Source: Actinomycetes bacterium
GTDB taxonomy: Bacteria > Actinomycetota > Acidimicrobiia > Acidimicrobiales > Palsa-688
Reading direction: 5' to 3'
Length of the DNA: 64,000 nucleotides
Assembly (NCBI GenBank): GCA_021828475.1
Contig: JAJZIY010000006.1
Location: 1 to 64,000 of the forward strand
Translations under genes and position numbers: made by a program
Shown: positions 51,039 through 59,601 of the stretch, piece after piece
Layout of the letters: every line of letters starts with the position of its first letter
Numbering within the stretch: position 1 is the first letter of the stretch
Notes under the pieces: model-generated
Told to the model about the DNA's origin: nothing
What the model saw: the letters and a program-made list of their open reading frames with translations, nothing else
The model's database searches: none

Positions 51039-52694
51039 TCAACCCACCTGGCCGCGCCGGCGCATGTCGGCTCGGCGCTCGGCATCCAGGCGCCCGAGGC
51101 TGCGGTCGTCGTAGCCCTCGTGGTCGACGAACCCCATCATGTCGGCGATGGCCCGGTGGCCCGCCCGCTCGGCGATCAAGCGGTGCATCTGCTGGCATAC
51201 CTGGCGGTACTCGGGGTGCCCCTGTGAGGTCGTGCGCAGCTCGAGCATGTGCATGGCTTCGCGTGCGTTCATGTGGATGCTGTAGCGCACGCGGTGAGCG
51301 AGGGTGACGGCGTAGCCGCCGACACTGGGCCCGAAACGCTCCTGCAGCGCCTCGAACAGGGATGCCGAGCGCTCCATGGCCTCGGCGTAGACCGCCCCCT
51401 GGCCTGCGTCCTCGACAGCGGTAGGCATGGTGTAGCCGTGGTGGGGCGTGAGCCCCTGCCATTCGACTGTGAGCAGCCGGTGCCGCTGCAGGTCGCGGAA
51501 AGCGCCGTAGTCCGACACGACGTCGAAGCGGTACGAGGCGAGCTCCAGGGCCCGGCCAGGCCGGTGCCGGCGGTTGACGCGCTCTCCCGCGTACCTCTCC
51601 ATCACCTCGCTGCGCTGGTCCATGGACATCCCGGCGACCCGGTGCGCAAGCTCGGACTCCGACAGGTGGGTGTAGGGGTACAGCATCCCAGCGATCACCT
51701 TGTCCTCTGCCCGGGGGTCCCAGTCCACCAGGTCCACCCGGGGCGCCGCCGCCGGAGCGCCGCTCGTCTCCACCGCGCCGGCGAAGAGCGCCGAGGCCAG
51801 ATCCTTCATGGCCGAACTGTTTTTCTCCATGTAGGACGACCAGGCGCTGCCCCGGTCGGCGACCTCGACGCGCCTCACCCAGGACGGGATCACCTTGCGC
51901 AGCTCGGTGAGCATCATGTCGGCGTAAGCCCTCGCCTCAGGCAGAGGGTGAGCCCGCATACGCAGCAGGAGGCCCTCATAGGCCTGGCCTGACCCGTACA
52001 TGCCCAGGTTGGAGGTGGCTGCCGCCGGGAGGAGGCCCCGCAGTGTGTCGAAAGCCTTGGCCTTCAAGGCCTGCCGGTAGGCAAAGTCGCTGTCGTCGGG
52101 CAGGCGGGCCACGTTGCGGGCGAACCAGTCGTACAGGACTGGCAGCGACGCGGCGTAAGCGTCGAACATTCGGTCCATGTCCCCCACGTACCGCGCGCCC
52201 AGCGGTGACGCCAGTACCTCGGGACTGCGGTAGTAGCGGTACCGGCCGCTCGGCAGGCGGGTGTCGTATGCCACGTAGCGGGTGGACTTCTCCATGTAGG
52301 ACATCAGGCGGCCGCGCTCGAGCACCTTGGTGAGCAGGTTGGACGCCTGCTCGCAGGCAAGGTGCACCCCACCGAGCTGGGCGACGGAGTCGTCGCCGTA
52401 CTCGAAGAAGACTTTCTCGTAGAGCTGCTCGGCCCTGGCCAGGCCGACCGTGGCGTCGACGCTGTGGTCGCCGCTGACGTCCAGGTCGCCGACGAACTCG
52501 TCGAGGAAGAGCCTCCTCAGGCTCTTGGCCGAACGCGAGTACCGCGCGAACAGAGCGCCTTTGACGACCTCGGGGAGATTGACCAGGGCGAAGACGGGGC
52601 CGTCCAGGTTCGTGAAGTACCGCTTCAGCACCTCGGCCTCGTCCCGGCTCCAGGCCTCCGGGACGTAAGGCATGTCCGTGGAGTACGTGGTCAT
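51039..52694 (-). CDS. Tandem ThyX-like protein (FAD-dependent thymidylate synthase family)
   Basis: 551 residues, more than twice the length of ordinary ThyX (about 230-250). Both halves show ThyX-type segments: GDDSVAQLGGVHLACEQASN in the first, and NAREAMHMLELRTTSQGHPEY in the second. The signature RHR(x7)S is split: residues 127-137 read RGR-x7-S (His lost), residues 404-414 read RHR-x7-G (Ser lost). Similar long proteins in databases are labelled thymidylate synthase, but the altered motifs make dTMP synthesis uncertain. No thyA is present in the window. TAGGCT ten bases before the ATG gives an almost leaderless transcript. Confidence 0.85.
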   Translation of the reverse strand: MTTYSTDMPYVPEAWSRDEAEVLKRYFTNLDGPVFALVNLPEVVKGALFARYSRSAKSLRRLFLDEFVGDLDVSGDHSVDATVGLARAEQLYEKVFFEYGDDSVAQLGGVHLACEQASNLLTKVLERGRLMSYMEKSTRYVAYDTRLPSGRYRYYRSPEVLASPLGARYVGDMDRMFDAYAASLPVLYDWFARNVARLPDDSDFAYRQALKAKAFDTLRGLLPAAATSNLGMYGSGQAYEGLLLRMRAHPLPEARAYADMMLTELRKVIPSWVRRVEVADRGSAWSSYMEKNSSAMKDLASALFAGAVETSGAPAAAPRVDLVDWDPRAEDKVIAGMLYPYTHLSESELAHRVAGMSMDQRSEVMERYAGERVNRRHRPGRALELASYRFDVVSDYGAFRDLQRHRLLTVEWQGLTPHHGYTMPTAVEDAGQGAVYAEAMERSASLFEALQERFGPSVGGYAVTLAHRVRYSIHMNAREAMHMLELRTTSQGHPEYRQVCQQMHRLIAERAGHRAIADMMGFVDHEGYDDRSLGRLDAERRADMRRRGQVG

Positions 52695-52704
52695 GCGACC
52701 AGTC

Positions 52705-52710
52705 AGCCTA
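52705..52710 (-). promoter_or_regulatory. -10 box (TAGGCT) of the ThyX-like gene
   Basis: TAGGCT on the minus strand ends ten bases before ATG 52694. Confidence 0.5.
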
Positions 52711-52819
52711 CGGGGCGGCCAAGTCCGGTTGTGGGATGCTTCCGGCGCCCGTTACCAGGGCAACCCGGGTGCAGCCCACGCCCCGGCACCGCCGCCCCTG
52801 CACATGGGCCGGCACCGCC

Positions 52820-53827
52820 TCAGGACCGGCCGGCGGCCAGGTCCGAGTGGCTGAGGACGACCTTGCCGAACTGCTCGGCGGCCTCGAGGCGGGCCAGCGC
52901 TTCCGGGTAGCGCGACCAGGCATGGACACTGTCGACCACGACGGGCAGCCCGTCAGCCACCATGGCCGTGAGCTCGGCGAACTGGCGGAAAGTCCCCATC
53001 GTCGAGCCGATCACCTCGTGCTGGGAGAAGAAGAGCCTCGGCAGGTTGAGCTCGACCCGGCCCCCGCCCGTAGCCCCGCACAGCACCAGCCGGCCGCCGG
53101 GTGCGAGGGCCCGCACGGAGCCCTGCCAGGTGGCCGAGCCTGCGCTGTCGACCACGACGTCGGCCTGGAGGCGCAGATCCTCGCCTGTTGGGAGAGCCTC
53201 CCGGGCGCCCAGCTCGAGGGCTCTCTGCCGCTTGCTGGCCGAACGGGACGTGGCCAGGACCTCGGCCCCCATGCGGGCACCGAGCGCAACGGCCATGGCA
53301 CCGACGCCCCCGCCTGCGCCGACGACGAGCAACCTCTCCCCGCTGCGCAACCGCGCCCGCTCGAGCATCCGGTAGGCCGTCAGGCCGCAGAGCCCGTAGG
53401 ACGCCGCCTCCTCCCAGCTGAGCCCGGGCGGGCGCCTCACCAGGTTGGCGGCCGGCACCACGACGCTCTCAGCGTGGGCTCCCGGGTAGTGCTCGCCCAT
53501 GATCCCCCACTCCGGGCAGTGCACCGACTTGTCCGCCAGGCACCGGGCGCACCCACCGCACGCGAAGGACGGGTTGACCACCACCTCGTCGCCGGGAGCC
53601 CACGAGCTCACGCCCGTACCGACCGCCTCCACGACACCGGCGGCGTCGCAGCCAGGCACCATGGGCAGTACCCGCGGCTTGGGCATCCCGAGCCTCAGCC
53701 ACAGGTCCATGTGGTTGAGGGCGCTCGCCACGACGCGTACGGAGACCCGGCCCGGGCCCGGCGGGCCTGGGTCGATTTCACCCCGGGTGTAGTCGCCGGG
53801 CGAGCTCTGCAGCAGCCATGCCTGCAC
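52820..53827 (-). CDS. Medium-chain zinc-type alcohol dehydrogenase/quinone oxidoreductase
   Basis: 335 residues from the second GTG (53827), because TAGCGT ends seven bases upstream and overlaps the first GTG. N-terminal GroES-like fold with NHMDLWLRLG, a structural-zinc lobe CGGCARCLADKSVHC, and a Rossmann motif VVGAGGGVGAMA (about 170). The catalytic-zinc Cys and His of classical ADH are replaced (NHMD, PGCD), so it resembles the one-zinc MDR group. Substrate unknown. Confidence 0.88.
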   Translation of the reverse strand: MQAWLLQSSPGDYTRGEIDPGPPGPGRVSVRVVASALNHMDLWLRLGMPKPRVLPMVPGCDAAGVVEAVGTGVSSWAPGDEVVVNPSFACGGCARCLADKSVHCPEWGIMGEHYPGAHAESVVVPAANLVRRPPGLSWEEAASYGLCGLTAYRMLERARLRSGERLLVVGAGGGVGAMAVALGARMGAEVLATSRSASKRQRALELGAREALPTGEDLRLQADVVVDSAGSATWQGSVRALAPGGRLVLCGATGGGRVELNLPRLFFSQHEVIGSTMGTFRQFAELTAMVADGLPVVVDSVHAWSRYPEALARLEAAEQFGKVVLSHSDLAAGRS

Positions 53828-53834
53828 AGGGCCC

Positions 53835-53840
53835 ACGCTA
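53835..53840 (-). promoter_or_regulatory. -10 box (TAGCGT) of the MDR gene
   Basis: TAGCGT on the minus strand ends seven bases before GTG 53827 and begins 14 bases after the helicase stop codon. Confidence 0.55.
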
Positions 53841-53854
53841 CGCAGCCGGCGCCT

Positions 53855-56593
53855 CTAGCTCAAACGGTCGACAGGCGTCGCGGTCCCCCCGGCCACGGGG
53901 CCTGGCAGAGCCGATGCGGCAACCACGCCGCGGAACAGCGCCCCGGCCCCATCGCGCGCCGCCTGGGCCGACGCCTGCAGCGGCAAAACCTCCCCCAGCT
54001 GCCTCAGCAGGTCGACCAGTTGCTTCACGTTGCGCACGAAATCACCCGCCGAGAACCCCGAGGGGCCATCCTGGCCGTCCTGCGCTCCGGCGAGCAGCCT
54101 CCCGATGGCCTGGCCCCTTGCCCACCCGTAGGCGACGGCAGCGAACCCGGCGTCCACCGCCCGGGTCGCCGGCAGGCCGGCGGCCTGCTCCGCAGCGGCG
54201 AGCTCCACCGCCACTGCCTGGACCTGCTCCCATCTCTCGCGCAGCCGCCGTGCCGGCCAGCGCGGCGGCGCCTCGGCTATGCCAGCGGGGCCACGCGGCT
54301 CGTAGGTGAACACCGAGACGAGCGCCGCCATCTCCGCCGGGCGCAGCCCGTCCAGGAGGCCACGCTCGGCACATTCGGCTACCAGCAGGTCCTGGGGGTG
54401 ATAGATCCTGGCGAGGCGCTGCCCGGCCGCAGTCAGCGACCAACCCTCCACGTAGCGCCAGCTCCGAAGCAGGGCGAGGACGCGGTCGAGCTGCCGGGCC
54501 AGCGACTCAGCGCGGCCCTTGACCTGCTTGTCCAGGCGCTCGACCTGCCGGCGCGCCCGCTCGGCCCTGGCAGCGGCGCGCAGGTGCGCCTTCAGGTGCG
54601 GGCAGGCACTGACGGCGAGTTGTGCTGCCTCGTCCAGCGCGGCGTCAGCGGCGCTGGGGCGCCCGCTTCCGTGGAGGCCGGCACGCTCCTCGCCTGCCTG
54701 CAGGCGTTCCGCAACCCGGCGTTGGAACTCCCTGCTCTTGGGGGTGAAGGGCACCGGCAGCTCGACCCGGCCGACGGCGCGGGGCGGGTAGCGGAAGTCA
54801 CGGGCAGCCAGGGTCACGAGCCGCCGGCCGGCTGTGATGCCCCGGAGGCTCACCTCGCCTCGCCGGCGCTGTGAAGTGGCCAGGACCGCCACCCGCTCGC
54901 CAGTGCGGGCCCCCCCCTTCGGGTGCCCGGGCAGGACGACGACGTCGCCGGGACGCAGCTCGGCCAGAGCCTCGAGCACCTCGGCCAGTTTGGGACGTGG
55001 GGCGCGCGCCTCCCCTGGTCCTCTCGCAGCCGTCACGAGCCGCCGGTACTCGAAGACGTCGCCGAGCTCGCAGGAGGCATCCGCCGTAGCCGCGGCCAGC
55101 TCGTCCCGGGCCCTTCCGAGCTGGCGCTCCAGGCGGACCGTGTCGGCGTCGGAACGGTACTGCGCGAACGAGAGGTTGAGCAGGTGGTGGGCCTGTTGCG
55201 TAGAGCAGCGCCCGACAAGGTTGGTGGCCATGTTGTAGGTCGGGCGGAAGCTCGAGGTGAGGGTGTAGCTGCGGGCGCCGGCCAGCGACGCCAGCTGCTC
55301 GAAGCTCACGTTCGGCGCCCACAGGGCCACCGCATAGCCGACCTCGTCCGTGCCGCGCCTGCCCGCCCTCCCGGTGAGCTGCGTGTACTCCCCGGGCGTG
55401 AGCGGCTCGACGCGCTCCCCGCCGAACTTGGACAACTTCTCTATCACCACGGACCTGGCCGGCATGTTGATCCCGAGCGCGAGCGTCTCGGTGGCGAACA
55501 CCACTTTCACGAGACCGGCGGCGAAGCAACGCTCCACCGCCTCCTTGAAGGGCGGCACCATACCGGCGTGGTGGGCGGCGAAGCCGGCCTCCAGCCCGGC
55601 GAGCCAGCCGGCGTAGCCCAGGGCCTCCAGATCCGCTTCGCTCAGGTGACGGGCCGCCTCCTCCGCGACGAGGCGCACCTCGGCCCGTTCGGCCGTGCTC
55701 GTGAGCCGCCGCGTCTCGCGCAGGCATTGGCGGACCGCCTCGTCGCACCCGGCCCGGCTGAAGATGAAATAGATAGCCGGCAGCAGGCCGCGCTCGTCGA
55801 GCACCTCGACGGACTCGGCGCGTCTGGGTACGAACAGGCCGGCCCGCCGCTGCGCCCTCCAGCCGCTTTCGACCCGGGCCGTAACAGCTGTGCCCTGGGG
55901 GTTGGGACGGCCTTCGAGGAGGGTGGGCATGACCAGGATGTCGCCTCGCCTGCGGTCCCCGACCATGAAGAGGCTGTGGAGAGGGACGGGTCGCCGCTCC
56001 TCTATGACGGCCCTGGTCGAGCCACGCACGGTGCCCACCCAGTCCGCCAGCTCCTCGGCGTTCGAGACGGTGGCCGACAGACAGACCAGGTCCACCTCCG
56101 AGGGAAGGTGGATGATGACCTCCTCCCAAACCGGCCCCCGGTAGGCGTCCTGCAGGTAGTGGACCTCGTCCAACACGACATAGCGCAGGCCTTCGAGGCT
56201 GCGCGACCCGGCGTAGATCATGTTGCGCAAGACCTCGGTGGTCATGACCACGAGGGGCGCATCACCGTTGACGGCGTTGTCCCCCGTCAGCAGCCCGACC
56301 CGGGCGGCCCCGTAGGTGCGGCTGAAGTCACCGAACTTCTGGTTGGACAACGCCTTGAGGGGCGTGGTGTAGAAGGCCTTTCGGCCCTGCGACAGGGCCC
56401 GGGCCACGGCGTACTCGGCCACCAGGGTCTTGCCTGACCCGGTCGGGGCGGCGACGACGACACTGTGCCCCTCGTCGAGAGCGGCCATCGCCTCCAGCTG
56501 GAAGGGATCCGGGTCGAAGTCGAGGCCGTCCACGAAAACCGAGCGGAGCTGCCCGGCCATGACCCGGGCCGGCTCGGGCCCTTGTGCGCTCAC
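53855..56593 (-). CDS. helY: Ski2-like DExH helicase, HelY type
   Basis: 912 residues from GTG 56593; TACAAA ends six bases upstream. Walker A APTGSGKT at 49-56, DEVH in LDEVHYLQD, SAT in LSATVSNAEE, and the helicase C motifs NMPARSVVIEKLSKF and QLTGRAGRRG, followed by a long Ski2/DSHCT C-terminal region. HelY is usually found with tatAC and paf genes in actinobacteria, as here. An RNA helicase role is inferred from Ski2/Mtr4 similarity. Confidence 0.92.
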   Translation of the reverse strand: MSAQGPEPARVMAGQLRSVFVDGLDFDPDPFQLEAMAALDEGHSVVVAAPTGSGKTLVAEYAVARALSQGRKAFYTTPLKALSNQKFGDFSRTYGAARVGLLTGDNAVNGDAPLVVMTTEVLRNMIYAGSRSLEGLRYVVLDEVHYLQDAYRGPVWEEVIIHLPSEVDLVCLSATVSNAEELADWVGTVRGSTRAVIEERRPVPLHSLFMVGDRRRGDILVMPTLLEGRPNPQGTAVTARVESGWRAQRRAGLFVPRRAESVEVLDERGLLPAIYFIFSRAGCDEAVRQCLRETRRLTSTAERAEVRLVAEEAARHLSEADLEALGYAGWLAGLEAGFAAHHAGMVPPFKEAVERCFAAGLVKVVFATETLALGINMPARSVVIEKLSKFGGERVEPLTPGEYTQLTGRAGRRGTDEVGYAVALWAPNVSFEQLASLAGARSYTLTSSFRPTYNMATNLVGRCSTQQAHHLLNLSFAQYRSDADTVRLERQLGRARDELAAATADASCELGDVFEYRRLVTAARGPGEARAPRPKLAEVLEALAELRPGDVVVLPGHPKGGARTGERVAVLATSQRRRGEVSLRGITAGRRLVTLAARDFRYPPRAVGRVELPVPFTPKSREFQRRVAERLQAGEERAGLHGSGRPSAADAALDEAAQLAVSACPHLKAHLRAAARAERARRQVERLDKQVKGRAESLARQLDRVLALLRSWRYVEGWSLTAAGQRLARIYHPQDLLVAECAERGLLDGLRPAEMAALVSVFTYEPRGPAGIAEAPPRWPARRLRERWEQVQAVAVELAAAEQAAGLPATRAVDAGFAAVAYGWARGQAIGRLLAGAQDGQDGPSGFSAGDFVRNVKQLVDLLRQLGEVLPLQASAQAARDGAGALFRGVVAASALPGPVAGGTATPVDRLS

Positions 56594-56750
56594 CCGACCT
56601 TTGTAGCGCACCTCGCCACCGCCATCCCGCACTACCCGGCCCGGCCTGCTGGCCTCCCTGTCCGCCTGAGGGCCCCCGTCCGGCCAGCACCCTGCAACTG
56701 GCGGCTCCCGGCGCGCCAAGCATGTCCCATCGGGCACACCGGGGCCCGGC

Positions 56751-57590
56751 TCACTTCCTCAGAAGGCGGCCGACCAGTATCGACAACTCGTAGAACACGA
56801 TCATCGGTATTGCCATGGCCAGGAAGGTGAAGGGGTCGTTGCTGGGCGTGACTATCGCCGCCACTGCGCAGAGCACGACGATGGCCGGCCGCCGCCAGCG
56901 CCTCCATCTGGCACTGGGCACTACGCCCGAGATCATCAGGAACACCACCACGATCGGGTAGAGGAAGACCAGCCCGAACACCAGGCATACCAGCACGTAG
57001 AGGCTCACATAAGAGCTGAGCGTGTAGGCGGCGGCGACACCTGAGCCGCTCACGCCTATGAGCCAGTTGAGCGCCTTCGGCCATACCAGTATCGCTATCC
57101 CAACGCCCATGCAGAACAGCACGATGGCGCTCAGCACGAACGGCACGGCGTAGCGCTTCTCGTTGCGCCTCAGTCCGGGCGTTATGAACCTCCACACCTG
57201 CCAGAGCCATACGGGCGTGGCCAGCGCAACCCCTATGTAGGAGGCGAGCTTCAAGCGGGTGAGAAAACCCTGTGCCGGCTCTTGGACCAGCAGGTTGCAC
57301 GAGAGGACCCGCGAGCGGTGCAAGTGGCAGAAGTTCACGTAGCCCTCCTTCATGAACCCGAGCACCGGGTTGTAGAGGAACCAACCCGCCACGGCGGTCA
57401 CCAGGATGGCGCCGGCGCACACGAGCACTCTGCGCCGCAGTTCGGCCAGGTGCTCGAACAGTGTCATGCGACCACCGTCGCCATCGCCCAGCCGCTGCTC
57501 GAGGTCGACCGAGCCGGTCGGCTCCCGACCCTCGTCCGGCTCTCCCGGTAGCGGCGCGGCGCTCCCGCCGCCCAAAACAGGCGCGGTCAT
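56751..57590 (-). CDS. tatC: Sec-independent translocase subunit TatC
   Basis: 279 residues. The N-terminal 40 residues are polar, then MTLFEHLAELRRRVLV (the conserved FxxHLxELRxR) starts the first of six hydrophobic segments; FITPGLRRNEKR is the conserved P-loop region. TatC receives twin-arginine signal peptides. The start overlaps the tatA/B stop by one base (TGATG). Confidence 0.95.
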   Translation of the reverse strand: MTAPVLGGGSAAPLPGEPDEGREPTGSVDLEQRLGDGDGGRMTLFEHLAELRRRVLVCAGAILVTAVAGWFLYNPVLGFMKEGYVNFCHLHRSRVLSCNLLVQEPAQGFLTRLKLASYIGVALATPVWLWQVWRFITPGLRRNEKRYAVPFVLSAIVLFCMGVGIAILVWPKALNWLIGVSGSGVAAAYTLSSYVSLYVLVCLVFGLVFLYPIVVVFLMISGVVPSARWRRWRRPAIVVLCAVAAIVTPSNDPFTFLAMAIPMIVFYELSILVGRLLRK

Positions 57591-57982
57591 CAGTTGAAGG
57601 AGGGGTCGTCGGGGGCGCCTGGTAGAGCGCCCGGCGTGCTCGTCAACGGTGCGACGGTGCCTGCCAGGCCGTCTATCTCCGGGGGCCCGCCGTAGTCGTA
57701 GGTGCCAGCCTGCTCCAAGGGGCTGCCGTCTGCACCCGCGGTGCCGGCGCCGTCCTGGTTGCCCAGGCCCACGTGCATCTCGGCGTCGTGCACCGCCGAC
57801 TGGATGATGGCCCGGGGCTCGGCCAGCACCTGGTCCATCTCGACACGAAAGGCCGAGGTGTACTTACGCAACTCTGCCAGGCCTCTACCGAGCGAGCGGG
57901 CCGCATTGGGCAGGCGGCTCGGGCCGAGCACGATCAGAGCGATAACGAAGACCACGAAAAGCTTTTCCGGATCGATGCTCAC
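57590..57982 (-). CDS. tatB: TatA/TatB-family twin-arginine translocase component
   Basis: 130 residues from GTG 57982. One TM at about 7-22 ends with VLGPSRLPNAARSLGRGL, the Gly-Pro hinge and amphipathic helix; a longer polar C-terminus of 80 residues suits TatB better than TatA, but assignment between the two is uncertain. Coupled with tatC. No second TatA-type gene is seen. Confidence 0.88.
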   Translation of the reverse strand: MSIDPEKLFVVFVIALIVLGPSRLPNAARSLGRGLAELRKYTSAFRVEMDQVLAEPRAIIQSAVHDAEMHVGLGNQDGAGTAGADGSPLEQAGTYDYGGPPEIDGLAGTVAPLTSTPGALPGAPDDPSFN

Positions 57983-57990
57983 TGCCCCCG

Positions 57991-57996
57991 AGCCTA
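57991..57996 (-). promoter_or_regulatory. -10 box (TAGGCT) of leaderless tatA/B
   Basis: TAGGCT on the minus strand ends eight bases before GTG 57982. Confidence 0.6.
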
Positions 57997-58065
57997 TAGG
58001 CACCGGGGCGTGCGCAGCCCTCACCTCACCTCAGCGCCAAGCGTGCCTTGGAGGCCGGTCGGTCC

Positions 58066-58263
58066 TCAGCAGCGGCCGGGAGGGACCTTGTAGCCGTCTC
58101 CGGTAGCGCTGCTGGCCCCACGCACACGCTCACGTGCCCGCTCGACCTCCACACGTACTACCTGAAGACGCCTCGACTCGCGCTGTAGGGCCGCCACGAG
58201 CACTGCGAACAGCGCCGCTCCGGCACCACCGATGGCCAGCGGTCCGGCCCAGTACCAGTTCAC
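58066..58263 (-). CDS. Small single-TM protein
   Basis: 65 residues from GTG 58263. One hydrophobic segment (about 4-25, GPLAIGGAGAALFAVLVAAL) precedes a basic coiled helix (QRESRRLQVVRVEVERARERV). It is preceded by a -10 box six bases before the GTG and lies between a zinc-ribbon gene and tatA/B. A small membrane protein with a cytosolic coiled segment; role unknown. Confidence 0.62.
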   Translation of the reverse strand: MNWYWAGPLAIGGAGAALFAVLVAALQRESRRLQVVRVEVERARERVRGASSATGDGYKVPPGRC

Positions 58264-58269
58264 GGGACC

Positions 58270-58275
58270 ACCCTA
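58270..58275 (-). promoter_or_regulatory. -10 box (TAGGGT) built on a stop codon
   Basis: The TAG stop of the upstream zinc-ribbon gene (58273-58275) is the first half of TAGGGT, which ends six bases before GTG 58263. Confidence 0.55.
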
Positions 58276-58614
58276 CCGGGAACCGAGCGGGCCGCCGCCG
58301 GCGATGACATGTTCGAACCAATTCTCAGATTCGAGCTCGAAGTGGAAGGCCAGCAGGTCGTCGTAGGTGATCGTGGGCCCGCACTTGGGCTCGGACAGCT
58401 CGGCCGGCATGTCCCAGTTGACGACCTTGACGCCCGCCGAGACCAGTAGCTCGACCACCCTCTGCTCAGCAGGCTTGTTGACCATGAGCCGGCAGTTCGG
58501 GCAGAGGAACGAGTAGGTCCCCTCTTCGGTGGCGGAGCACACCTGCACCTGCACTTCACGAGTCGTCAGTTCGACGTCTCCACAAGTCGGGCAGCTCGCC
58601 CTCACTGTTGCCAC
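58273..58614 (-). CDS. Zinc-ribbon protein conserved in actinobacteria
   Basis: 113 residues from GTG 58614 with AAGGAG seven bases upstream. VATVRASCPTCGDVEL and FLCPNCRLMVNKPAEQR give a CxxC...CxxC ribbon (residues 8-11 and 37-40), followed by a mixed helical part (VVELLVSAGVKVVNWDMP, DDLLAFHFEL). Similar short proteins occur next to housekeeping genes in many actinobacteria; function unknown. Confidence 0.8.
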   Translation of the reverse strand: MATVRASCPTCGDVELTTREVQVQVCSATEEGTYSFLCPNCRLMVNKPAEQRVVELLVSAGVKVVNWDMPAELSEPKCGPTITYDDLLAFHFELESENWFEHVIAGGGPLGSR

Positions 58615-58919
58615 CTTGGCACTCCTTCTCTCAACCCCCGGGCCGAGGCTCGGGCCACTGAAACCACTGATTGTGATATCGGCGTCCAGCCAGACCCCTT
58701 GAGCCTTGACCAACCCAAAGCCGGAACGAGGATGTCCAATTCTTGAACTTCTTAGCGCATGCCGGGCACGGCTTGTTGGACCCCCGTCGCGTTTGGGAAC
58801 GATGGCGCCGCCTTGGTGACCAACGGCCTACCCTGCAGTGTTGGGCTCACCGAAGCACACCTGGTCAGGGGCACAAGCAGGCAGCGGTGGGAGATCGCCT
58901 CCCGGGAAGCGGCCGGCAC
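58615..58919. other. Non-coding gap upstream of the zinc-ribbon gene
   Basis: About 305 bases between lepB and the zinc-ribbon gene, noticeably richer in A/T than its surroundings (for example GATATCACAATC and TTGAACTTCTTAG). It probably holds the promoter of the zinc-ribbon gene; the exact site could not be fixed. No gene seen. Confidence 0.55.
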
Positions 58920-59588
58920 CTAGATGAAGCCCGCCCTGCTCGGTGGCCAGACCCGCACGAACGCCCGCCCGACGATGTAGCTGGCGGGAAGCGGGCCCCA
59001 GTAGCGCGAATCGTAGGAGTCGGCGCGGTTGTCCCCCATCACGAAGTAGTAGCCCTGGGGCACCTTGTAGGGATCGGGCATGCAGCCCGGCGGGGCGCAG
59101 CCCGTCGTGGGCCATGTGGTGCAGTAGGGCGAGCTGGGCTGCTGCCAACCGGCCGGGAGGTAGGGCTGGCGCATCTCGACCCCGTCGACGTACACGGCGC
59201 AGTTCGCCACCCTGACCGTCTGCCCGGGACCGGCCACCACCCGCTTGATGAGGTCGGAGATGTCGAGGGTCTGGTCCCTGGGCGGCCGGCGGAAGACGAT
59301 GATGTCGCCCTGGTGGACGGGGTGGAAGTCGTAGGCCAGCTTGTTGACGAGGACCCTGTCCCCCACCTGGAGCGTGGGCACCATGGACGTGGAGGGGATG
59401 TAGAACGCCTGTACGGCGAAGGTCTTGATCAGCAGCGCTGCAACGACGGCCACGACGACGATGACCACCCACTCGACCAGCACCTGGTGGCGCGCCCGCT
59501 GCCCTCCCTCGGCCGGGACGGCGCTGCCCTCGGCCGGCCCGTCCCCACCTGGCCCGAGCGGGCCTGCCTCGCGCTCCGTCAGGCTCAC
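58920..59588 (-). CDS. lepB: Signal peptidase I
   Basis: 222 residues from GTG 59588. One TM (about 38-56), then the catalytic box FYIPSTSMVPTL (nucleophile S68) and DLIKRVVA (general base K115), plus MGDNRADSYDSRYWG near the end. A Cys-containing insertion of about 40 residues (CTTWPTTGCAPPGCMP) between boxes is larger than usual. It cleaves Sec and Tat signal peptides, fitting its position near tat genes. Confidence 0.94.
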   Translation of the reverse strand: MSLTEREAGPLGPGGDGPAEGSAVPAEGGQRARHQVLVEWVVIVVVAVVAALLIKTFAVQAFYIPSTSMVPTLQVGDRVLVNKLAYDFHPVHQGDIIVFRRPPRDQTLDISDLIKRVVAGPGQTVRVANCAVYVDGVEMRQPYLPAGWQQPSSPYCTTWPTTGCAPPGCMPDPYKVPQGYYFVMGDNRADSYDSRYWGPLPASYIVGRAFVRVWPPSRAGFI

Positions 59589-59595
59589 CCCTGTG

Positions 59596-59601
59596 AGGTT
59601 A
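59596..59601 (-). promoter_or_regulatory. -10 box (TAACCT) built on the pafC stop codon
   Basis: The TAA stop of pafC (59599-59601) forms the first half of TAACCT, which ends seven bases before the lepB GTG. Confidence 0.6.
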
